This document shows positions 5,496 through 10,698 of a stretch of DNA of 10,698 nt, piece after piece. A program made the position numbers and the translations under genes. The notes below the pieces were generated by a model that saw nothing but the letters and a program-made list of their open reading frames with translations, did not search any database and had not been told where the DNA came from. Position 1 is the first letter of the stretch, and every line of letters begins with the position of its first letter. The stretch is from an uncultured Devosia sp. (GTDB lineage Bacteria; Pseudomonadota; Alphaproteobacteria; Rhizobiales; Devosiaceae): NCBI GenBank assembly GCA_946480655.1, contig CAMLKN010000065.1:1-10698 (forward strand). The letters run 5' to 3'.

Positions 5496-6337
5496 CGGTT
5501 TCGCCAGGTCCACCAGGCAAGACGGGCAATCTTGCGCCAGTCGGCATCATCCGGCGGGGCGGCGAAGGGGCTGGTGTGGCGGCGATGCCAGGCCACAAGC
5601 TGCGCCTCCAGCACGGCAATGGCCCCGAAGGCGGGCCGGAGCGACAGCGGCAGGGTCGCAATGGCCGACCGGGCCTTTTCCAGGTGATCCTGCGCCAATT
5701 CAGCGACCTGGCTGAGGGCGGCGTGGAGGCCTTCACTCTCTTGACCGGCAAAGATCTCGCTTTCGCGCACGCCGTTGGCTTCAAGAATCGACCAGGGCAG
5801 CATGATGCGGCCCTGTGCGGAAACGTGGCCGAACGCACGCAAATGGCCGATCATGGCCTGGGCGACGCCAAGATGACCGGCTGCATCCCCCTGCTCTACC
5901 GGTTGGCCGCCATTGAGCACCATGGCCGAAAGCTGGAACAGGGTGGAGGCGGTCTCGCCCGCATAGCCCTCGAAGGATTCGAGATCGGGCATGGGATCGT
6001 CATAGAGATCGAAACGTCGGGCGCCGATCAGGCGCTGGAATGTGCCGACCGGCAGGTCGTAGCGCTCGATTGTGTCGAGCAAGGCATCGGCCAGCGGGTT
6101 CTGGCGGACGGCGCCGTGCCCCTGGCCGGTCAGGGCATCATTCCACCATTGCAGGCGGATTTCGCCGGGCTGGGGGCCAGAGACGCGCTCGCGGATGGCT
6201 GCGACGTCAGCATTGAAGGCGTAGAGCGCCGTGATGGCGGGGCGCTGTTCGGCCGGAAGAACCAGCGTTGCGATGTAACGGTCGCGGTCCGAGGTGCGCA
6301 GGGCCTCCGACGCGAAGTCAAAGCTCTCCGCAGCCAT
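5492..6337 (-). CDS. Squalene/phytoene synthase-like protein, NDUFAF6-type (probably non-catalytic)
   Basis: A 281-residue all-helical protein of the squalene/phytoene synthase superfamily. Family features are the RDRYIATLVLPAEQRPAITALYAFN start (residues 18-42), EIRLQWWNDAL (59-69), the ESFEGYAGETASTLF helix (120-134), and HLGVAQAMIGHLRAFG followed by GRIMLPWSIL. True prenyl-condensing enzymes carry two DxxxD motifs that bind magnesium and diphosphate. Here the first is replaced by FNADVAAIRE (41-50) and the second by AQAMIGHLRAFGH (159-171), so condensation of prenyl diphosphates is unlikely. This pattern, including the RLQWW block, is that of mitochondrial NDUFAF6 and its alphaproteobacterial relatives, implicated in respiratory complex I assembly. 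The ATG (6337-6335) overlaps by one base the TGA of the Mth938-domain gene (TGATG). It is the last gene of the yajC-secDF operon. Confidence 0.8.
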   Translation of the reverse strand: MAAESFDFASEALRTSDRDRYIATLVLPAEQRPAITALYAFNADVAAIRERVSGPQPGEIRLQWWNDALTGQGHGAVRQNPLADALLDTIERYDLPVGTFQRLIGARRFDLYDDPMPDLESFEGYAGETASTLFQLSAMVLNGGQPVEQGDAAGHLGVAQAMIGHLRAFGHVSAQGRIMLPWSILEANGVRESEIFAGQESEGLHAALSQVAELAQDHLEKARSAIATLPLSLRPAFGAIAVLEAQLVAWHRRHTSPFAAPPDDADWRKIARLAWWTWRNR

Positions 6338-6747
6338 CAGCGGGCGTTCTCAACGGCGATGAGGGCGGCGCCAACGGCGCGTTCCTCGGCCAGGAGAACA
6401 TTATAGGTGCGCACGGCTCCGCCAGTCTGCGTGGCCTCGACGATAACCTTGCGATCGCGAAAGGCCTGGCGGATGGCCGGATCGATGGCTGTGATGTCAG
6501 AGCCGAGGCCGATCAGCAGCACGTCGAGCCTGTCGGCCTGTTCGAAGACAGGCTGCAGGCTTTCCAGCGTAAGCTCGGCCGGTGCGTTGACGTTCCAACT
6601 GATCATGCCGGACGGCAGGCAGAGAAGCGATCCCTTGTGCGACATCTCGGCAAAACGGAAGCCACCATTGCCGTAGGCGTCGATTCCGACCTGCTGGGGG
6701 AAGTGGCCCCCAGCGGCTGGGCTATCAGAGTCAGACGGCAGCGCCAT
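6337..6747 (-). CDS. Mth938-like domain (DUF498/NDUFAF3 family) protein
   Basis: A 136-residue soluble protein of the Mth938/DUF498 family, which includes the mitochondrial complex I assembly factor NDUFAF3. Characteristic blocks are IDAYGNGGFRF (22-32), GSLLCLPSGMISWNV (39-53), LDVLLIGLGSD (74-84), and the C-terminal TGGAVRTYNVLLAEERAVGAALIAV (108-132). Its biochemical activity is unknown; no catalytic residues are evident. I chose the ATG at 6747, which overlaps the 3' end of secDF by 17 nt and has AAGGA about 13 nt upstream. The frame is open further upstream inside secDF, but that part codes for low-complexity Arg/Ser and is a shadow. The stop overlaps the start of the next gene. In context it belongs to a membrane-protein biogenesis operon. 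Confidence 0.88.
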   Translation of the reverse strand: MALPSDSDSPAAGGHFPQQVGIDAYGNGGFRFAEMSHKGSLLCLPSGMISWNVNAPAELTLESLQPVFEQADRLDVLLIGLGSDITAIDPAIRQAFRDRKVIVEATQTGGAVRTYNVLLAEERAVGAALIAVENAR

Positions 6748-9280
6748 CGGCAGCCTTGTCCTTTGCCTCGACGTCGGTCTCGGGGCGCTCCTTGAGGCCG
6801 AGATTGACCAGGATCGGGGCGGCAATGAAGATCGAGGAATAGGTACCGACCAGAACGCCGAAGATCATGGAAAGCACGAAGCTCTGGATGACTTCGCCGC
6901 CGAATATGGCCAGGGCCAATAGCGCGAAGAGCGTCGTGGGACCGGTAAGCACCGTGCGCGACAAGGTCGAATTGATGGCCTTGTCGAGCAGATCCACGAG
7001 CGGCAGCTTGCGGAACTTGCGCTGGAACTCGCGGACGCGGTCATAAACGACGACCGTATCGTTGAGCGAATAGCCCACGATGGTGAGGATGGCCGCGATA
7101 CTAGACTGGTTGAACTCAATACCGGTGAGCGAGAAGAAGCCGAGGGTCAGGATGACGTCATGCAGCGTCGAGACGACGGCACCGACGGCGAACTGCCATT
7201 CGAAACGGAACCAGAGATAGATGAGGATACCCAGAACCGCGATGGAAAGACCAATCGTGCTGGACAGCGCGAGCTCGCTCGACACCGTGCCGCTGACGGC
7301 CTCGGTGCGGCGGAGTTCGTAGTTTTCAGCGGCGAGGGTGGTGACCACCTGGTCCACCGCAGCCTGCTGGGCCTCGGCGCCGCCTTCCTGCAGTTCGATG
7401 CGGATCAGGACGTCCTCGGGCGTGCCGAAGCCCTGGACCTGCACGTCACCCAGGCCGAGCGGCCCCAGGAGGTCGCGGATGTGGCCGACATCGGCAGGGC
7501 CGCCCTGGTGCTGGACCTCAATGGACGTGCCGCCCTTGAAGTCGATGCCCAGGTTCATGCCGTGGACAAAGAACAGGCCGACGGAGCCGACACTGAGCAC
7601 CACGGAAGCGATGATCGCCATACGCCGCCAGCTCATGAACGGCACGGTGGTATCATCAGGCACGATGCGCAGAAGCTGGATCTTGAGCTTCTTGGGGCGG
7701 CGCCAGCGATACCAGCCAAAGACGATCATCATGGTGATGAAATAGGCGGTGAACAGCGTGGTGATAATGCCGATGGCGAGCGTCACCGCGAAACCCTGCA
7801 CCGGACCCGAGCCGAGGAAGAAGAGGACGACGGCAGCGATGAAGGTGGTGACATTGGAGTCCAGGATCGCGCTCATGGCGTTCTGGAAGCCCGCCTGGAT
7901 AGATTGCACAGCTCCCCGGCCCGCAGCCTGTTCCTCGCGTATACGCTCGAAGATCAGCACGTTGGCGTCGACGGCCATGCCCATGGTGAGCACAATGCCG
8001 GCAATGCCGGGCAAAGTAAGGGTCGCGCCCAGAGCCGATAGTGCACCGATGACCAGGCCGATATTAAGCAAGAGCGCGATATTGGCGAAGGCGCCGAAGG
8101 TGCCATAGGCGATGAGCATGAAGAGCACGGTGGAAATGCCGCCGATGATGCCGGCAATGATACCGCCGCGCACCGAGTCAGCGCCAAGGCTGGGACCGAC
8201 CGAGCGTTCTTCCACCACATCGAGGCTTGCCGGCAGCGCGCCGGCTCGGAGCAGCACGGCGAGGTCGTTGGCCGAAGCGGTGGTGAAACTGCCGCTGATC
8301 TGGCCCGAGCCACCGGTGATCGGCTGCTGGATGACCGGTGCCGTGATGACGGTGTTGTCGAGGACGATGGCAAAACGCTGACCGACATTGGCGGAGGTGA
8401 TTTCGCCAAAGGTGATGGCGCCACGCGTGTCGAAGCGGAACGTCACGACAGGAATGCCGCGCTGCTGGTCGAAGCTGGGCTGGGCGTCGCTCAGCGACTC
8501 GCCGCCGAGGGAGATTTCTTCGTAGAGCAGTTCGCGCGAACCATCCTGGCTGGGCAGGATCATGGTGCCCGGCGGCAGCCCCTGAGCCTCGGCCTGGTCT
8601 GGCGTCATGCCCGGATAGACCATGTGGAAGGTGAGGCGCGCCGTCTGCGAAATGATGTTCTTGAGACGCTCGCTGTCGCCGAAACCCGGCACCTGGACCA
8701 GGAGACGGGTGTCGCCTTGGCGCTGGATGGTGGGTTCGGTGGTGCCCAGCTCGTCAATACGGCTGCGGATGACTTCCACGGACTGGGCGACAAGGGCGCT
8801 CATGCGCTGGTTGATGCCATCCGGCGTCAGCGAAATGGTCAGCTTGCCGTCGGCGGTCTCGCCGAACTCCAGCTCATTGGTGCCCACGCCGGCAAAGAGG
8901 GCGTTGCTCAAAGTGTTCTGGAGGGTCTGGATTGCCGTGTTGGCGGCATCCTTCTGGGTCGGGTCGGTCAGCTCGATGGTGATGGTGTTGGTAGCGACAT
9001 CGGTGGTGATGATGTTGCCGATACCGTTCTCGTTGGCGAGGAGGTTGCGCGCTTCGCGGCGCAGGTCGGCCAGGCGCTCGGTGACGATGCTTTCGCGGTT
9101 GACCTCGAGCAGCAGGTGCGAGCCGCCCTGAAGGTCGAGACCGAGAACCATGGCCTGCTTGGGCAACCAATCCGGCAAAGCGTCCACGACGTCCTTGGAC
9201 AGGAAATTGGGCACTGCGAAGAGCAGGCCAATGATCGCAGCAAAGAGAATGACGGCTGTGCGGATGGGCGAAGACTGCAT
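6731..9280 (-). CDS. secDF: Protein translocase subunit SecDF (SecD-SecF fusion)
   Basis: An 849-residue membrane protein joining SecD and SecF in one chain; it uses the proton-motive force to help the SecYEG channel finish export and to assist membrane insertion. The SecD half has TM1 at about 9-27, motif LGLDLQGGSHLLLEV (46-60), the periplasmic P1 domain (about 60-360), and TM2-6 up to about 523 with AVDANVLIFERIREE (D438). A cytoplasmic linker of about 30 residues leads to the SecF half: TM7 about 554-573, GIDFKGGTSIEVQ (578-590), a small periplasmic domain, then the last helices with STLHDVILTLG (D707) and YSLNDTVVVYDRVREF (D741). D438 and D741 fit the conserved intramembrane acidic positions. 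The ATG at 9280 has a weak TAGGAT about 8 nt upstream. It is second in the operon after yajC (62-bp gap). Confidence 0.97.
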   Translation of the reverse strand: MQSSPIRTAVILFAAIIGLLFAVPNFLSKDVVDALPDWLPKQAMVLGLDLQGGSHLLLEVNRESIVTERLADLRREARNLLANENGIGNIITTDVATNTITIELTDPTQKDAANTAIQTLQNTLSNALFAGVGTNELEFGETADGKLTISLTPDGINQRMSALVAQSVEVIRSRIDELGTTEPTIQRQGDTRLLVQVPGFGDSERLKNIISQTARLTFHMVYPGMTPDQAEAQGLPPGTMILPSQDGSRELLYEEISLGGESLSDAQPSFDQQRGIPVVTFRFDTRGAITFGEITSANVGQRFAIVLDNTVITAPVIQQPITGGSGQISGSFTTASANDLAVLLRAGALPASLDVVEERSVGPSLGADSVRGGIIAGIIGGISTVLFMLIAYGTFGAFANIALLLNIGLVIGALSALGATLTLPGIAGIVLTMGMAVDANVLIFERIREEQAAGRGAVQSIQAGFQNAMSAILDSNVTTFIAAVVLFFLGSGPVQGFAVTLAIGIITTLFTAYFITMMIVFGWYRWRRPKKLKIQLLRIVPDDTTVPFMSWRRMAIIASVVLSVGSVGLFFVHGMNLGIDFKGGTSIEVQHQGGPADVGHIRDLLGPLGLGDVQVQGFGTPEDVLIRIELQEGGAEAQQAAVDQVVTTLAAENYELRRTEAVSGTVSSELALSSTIGLSIAVLGILIYLWFRFEWQFAVGAVVSTLHDVILTLGFFSLTGIEFNQSSIAAILTIVGYSLNDTVVVYDRVREFQRKFRKLPLVDLLDKAINSTLSRTVLTGPTTLFALLALAIFGGEVIQSFVLSMIFGVLVGTYSSIFIAAPILVNLGLKERPETDVEAKDKAADGAAV

Positions 9281-9295
9281 CGGGGTATCCTAAAA

Positions 9296-9321
9296 GCAGA
9301 ACCGGAGCCCGTGGGCTCCGG
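9296..9321 (-). terminator. Hairpin between yajC and secDF, possible attenuating terminator
   Basis: CCGGAGCCC (9302-9310) and GGGCTCCGG (9313-9321) form an inverted repeat with 9-bp arms and a 2-nt spacer; as RNA the inner pairs open to a 7-bp stem with a 6-nt loop. On the minus-strand transcript it is followed by TTCTGCTTTT before the weak secDF ribosome-binding site. It could lower secDF expression relative to yajC or protect the yajC mRNA end. It is unlikely to be a full terminator since secDF normally depends on this operon. Confidence 0.4.
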
Positions 9322-9342
9322 CAGGCAATCGTGGAGGACGGA

Positions 9343-9690
9343 TCAGGCCGGCTTGTTGTCGTTAACCGGTTCGGACTTGGAGCGCACGTCTGCAACCATG
9401 CCGCGCACGAGCTTGACCTTGACGCCGGTGGCAATCTCGACTTCGAGATCTTCGCCGTCGACGGCCTTGGTCACCTTGCCGACAATACCGCCCGTGGTGA
9501 CGACGGTATCACCGCGACGGATGGCGGCGAGCATGGCCTGCTGGGCCTTGAGACGCTTCTGCTGCGGACGGAAGATCAGGAGCCAGAAGATCAGCACCAG
9601 AAGGGCGATCGGCATCAACTGGATGAACACGTCAGCCATGCCACCGGGGGCCCCAGCCGCATCCTGCGCATAGGCGGGCGTTACAAACAT
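9343..9690 (-). CDS. yajC: Preprotein translocase subunit YajC
   Basis: A 115-residue single-span membrane protein that associates with SecDF and the SecYEG holotranslocon. The transmembrane helix is at about residues 21-40 (VFIQLMPIALLVLIFWLLIF) and is followed at once by the RPQQKR motif (41-46), typical of the family. Then comes the cytoplasmic YajC domain with RRGDTVVTTGGIVGKV and VRGMVADV. The short N-terminal segment MFVTPAYAQD resembles the end of a cleavable signal but is common in alphaproteobacterial YajC. The ATG at 9690 has AAGGAG with 8-nt spacing; a TTG immediately before it is less likely. It is the first gene of the yajC-secDF-Mth938-NDUFAF6-like operon. Confidence 0.96.
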   Translation of the reverse strand: MFVTPAYAQDAAGAPGGMADVFIQLMPIALLVLIFWLLIFRPQQKRLKAQQAMLAAIRRGDTVVTTGGIVGKVTKAVDGEDLEVEIATGVKVKLVRGMVADVRSKSEPVNDNKPA

Positions 9691-9702
9691 CAAGCGAACT
9701 CC

Positions 9703-9720
9703 TTATCGATTCTTTTTCAT
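9703..9720 (-). other. Five-codon open frame (MKKNR) in the yajC leader
   Basis: In the yajC leader, ATG-AAA-AAG-AAT-CGA-TAA reads M-K-K-N-R and stops one base before the yajC Shine-Dalgarno core (AGGAG after the TAA). It lacks a convincing ribosome-binding site of its own. A leader minigene affecting ribosome loading on yajC is possible, but chance is equally likely. Confidence 0.2.
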
Positions 9721-9744
9721 GGGTTGGAGAGTGGGCGACCGGTC

Positions 9745-9758
9745 CCGTGAGATCACGG
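9745..9758 (-). repeat. Inverted repeat in the yajC leader
   Basis: CCGTGA-GA-TCACGG (9745-9758) is a perfect 6+2+6 inverted repeat inside the predicted yajC 5' leader (about 9691-9805). As RNA it can give a 5-bp stem with a 4-nt loop. It may be a small leader structure or a protein-binding dyad; I know of no match to a named riboswitch in this roughly 115-nt leader. Confidence 0.3.
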
Positions 9759-9811
9759 CGGTGGACGCTATCGGGCTTGTCTGCACTTGCGCCCCGGTCA
9801 AAATCGCGCGG

Positions 9812-9840
9812 ACTATACATTTGGGGTTGGCTTTATGCAA
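9812..9840 (-). promoter_or_regulatory. sigma70-type promoter of the yajC-secDF operon
   Basis: On the minus strand TTGCAT (9840-9835) and TATAGT (9817-9812) are separated by exactly 17 bp, matching 4 of 6 and 5 of 6 consensus bases. Transcription would start near 9805 and give a leader of about 115 nt before the yajC ATG. No better pair is seen in the divergent region. Confidence 0.55.
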
Positions 9841-9846
9841 AGCCAA
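9827..9846. promoter_or_regulatory. Palindromic operator candidate over the yajC -35 element
   Basis: TTGGCTTT (9827-9834) and AAAGCCAA (9839-9846) are perfect 8-bp inverted arms around ATGC. The -35 hexamer of the yajC promoter (9835-9840) sits in the centre, so a dimeric regulator bound here would block or modulate that promoter, and it lies 44 bp before the DUF815 start on the other strand. The dyad is direct observation; the regulator is unknown. Confidence 0.45.
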
Positions 9847-9889
9847 TAAGGACGCGCAGATTGCCGCGCCGGAAGTGAAGGACGGAAGG

Positions 9890-10698
9890 GTGAAGACCAA
9901 GGACTATCTGGGCAGAATTGCAGGAGCGCTCGAGACCATAGCGCGCGCCATGACCCAGGATGACGCCGCTGGCCGGTTTGTGTTGGGCGAAGCCAATGCC
10001 TATCACTGGCAGGGCGAGGCCGGCACCATGTTGCCGGTGCCAAAGGTTTCCCGCGTGCCGCTGGCCATGCTCAAGGGAATCGACCATGTGCGCGACTTGC
10101 TCCTGGCCAATTCGGAGCAGTTTGCGCGCGGGCATGGCGCCAACAATGCCCTGCTCTGGGGGGCGCGGGGGATGGGCAAGAGTTCGTTGGTCAAGGCCAT
10201 CCATGCCGATATCGAGGCGCGCACGGGCTTCGAGCGGCTGGTGCTGGTGGAAATTGCCCGCGAGGATCTCGAAACGCTGCCGCAGCTCATGCGGGCGATA
10301 TCAGGCCAGCCGGCGCGGTTCATCGTCTTCTGTGATGATCTAAGCTTCGACAGCGGCGAGACCAGCTACAAGTCATTGAAGACCATCCTCGATGGTGGGC
10401 TGGAAGGGCGTCCGGACAATGTGTTGTTCTACGCCACGTCCAACCGGCGCCACCTGATGCCGCGCGACATGATCGAGAATGAGCGCTCTACAGCGATCAA
10501 TCCGAGCGAGGCGGTGGAAGAGAAGGTCTCGCTTTCGGACCGATTCGGACTGTGGCTGGGCTTCCACAATTCCGACCAGGACACCTATCTGGCCATGGTC
10601 TCTGGCTATGCGGAATTCTATGGCCTCGCGATCGATGCGGACACGCTCCGGGCGCGGGCCATCGAATGGGCGGCAACGCGCGGGGCGCGCTCGGGGCG
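9890..10698 (+). CDS. DUF815 family AAA-type ATP-binding protein (partial, runs off right edge)
   Basis: The first 269 residues of a DUF815 P-loop ATPase; the family is usually close to 290 residues, so only a short C-terminal piece is missing. The Walker A is GARGMGKSS (91-99, K97), the Walker B is FIVFCDDLSF with D149-D150, and the sensor-like FYATSNRRHLMPRDM follows, as in AAA+ proteins. DLL..N.EQFARGHGANNALL before the P-loop and EEKVSLSDRFGLWLGF near the end are DUF815 hallmarks. Its cellular function is unknown. I chose GTG 9890 because AAGGA (9878-9882) lies 7 nt upstream and the next in-frame ATG (9950) would remove the conserved N-terminal helix; the frame is open back to 9674 but has no supported start there. 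It is divergent from yajC across about 200 bp, where I find no clear promoter for it beyond a weak TTGCGC-N18-GACTAT (9787-9816). Confidence 0.9.
   Translation, partial: MKTKDYLGRIAGALETIARAMTQDDAAGRFVLGEANAYHWQGEAGTMLPVPKVSRVPLAMLKGIDHVRDLLLANSEQFARGHGANNALLWGARGMGKSSLVKAIHADIEARTGFERLVLVEIAREDLETLPQLMRAISGQPARFIVFCDDLSFDSGETSYKSLKTILDGGLEGRPDNVLFYATSNRRHLMPRDMIENERSTAINPSEAVEEKVSLSDRFGLWLGFHNSDQDTYLAMVSGYAEFYGLAIDADTLRARAIEWAATRGARSG

Noticed and set aside
7160..8041. 293-codon plus-strand open frame antisense to secDF
   Set aside because: The product is a hydrophilic Asp/His/Glu-rich mirror of the SecDF transmembrane region with no start signals; SecDF is certain.
9703..9900. 65-codon minus-strand frame upstream of yajC as a SecM/ApdP-like arrest peptide
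   Set aside because: Most of it lies upstream of the predicted transcription start, no ribosome-binding site is visible, and it lacks a clear export signal and any known arrest motif such as RAPP.

Overview
The window is GC-rich, densely coded DNA from an alphaproteobacterium, most likely a member of the Hyphomicrobiales (Rhizobiales); a Devosia-like genome would fit, but the genus is inference. The signs are a MipZ-type division-site ATPase, two tiny DUF1127-type proteins, a folate-dependent TrmFO, a single-chain SecDF behind YajC, and a Mth938-domain protein plus a squalene/phytoene-synthase-like protein next to secDF. I see no phage genes, insertion sequences, CRISPR arrays, tRNA or rRNA.

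Layout. Positions 1-842 (minus) hold the N-terminal part of a GH3 beta-glycosidase that runs off the left edge. Upstream of it on the same strand is a four-helix DoxX-like membrane protein (929-1363). This is divergent from an HxlR-family regulator (1460-1876), and the 96-bp gap between them carries several inverted repeats that look like operators. MipZ (1883-2779, minus) converges on hxlR. A largely non-coding stretch of about 900 bp (2780-3672) follows. It holds two short DUF1127-type genes (3042-3194 and 3395-3544), a strong hairpin between them and a rho-independent terminator after the second. Next comes a two-gene operon, trmFO (3673-5055) plus a hot-dog thioesterase (5052-5495), which ends tail to tail with the yajC-secDF operon.

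That operon reads on the minus strand from about 9805 down to 5492: yajC, secDF, a Mth938-domain (NDUFAF3-like) gene and a squalene/phytoene-synthase-like (NDUFAF6-like) gene. The last three are translationally coupled or overlapping. A good sigma70-type promoter for yajC lies inside a perfect inverted repeat, and the divergent gene is a DUF815 AAA-type ATPase (9890 onward) that runs off the right edge.

How the genes fit together: the right half is a membrane-protein biogenesis cluster. YajC and SecDF assist Sec-dependent export and insertion, and the two genes behind them resemble factors that help assemble respiratory complex I in mitochondria. The left half is a mix of sugar hydrolysis, a likely stress- or redox-controlled DoxX/HxlR pair, division-site placement and tRNA modification. 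Most of the window is conserved core genome. The points most worth checking are the complex I assembly-like pair tied to secDF, two gene starts (GH3 and mipZ) whose Shine-Dalgarno sequences sit in perfect 9-bp stems, the tandem micro-genes, and the palindrome over the yajC promoter.
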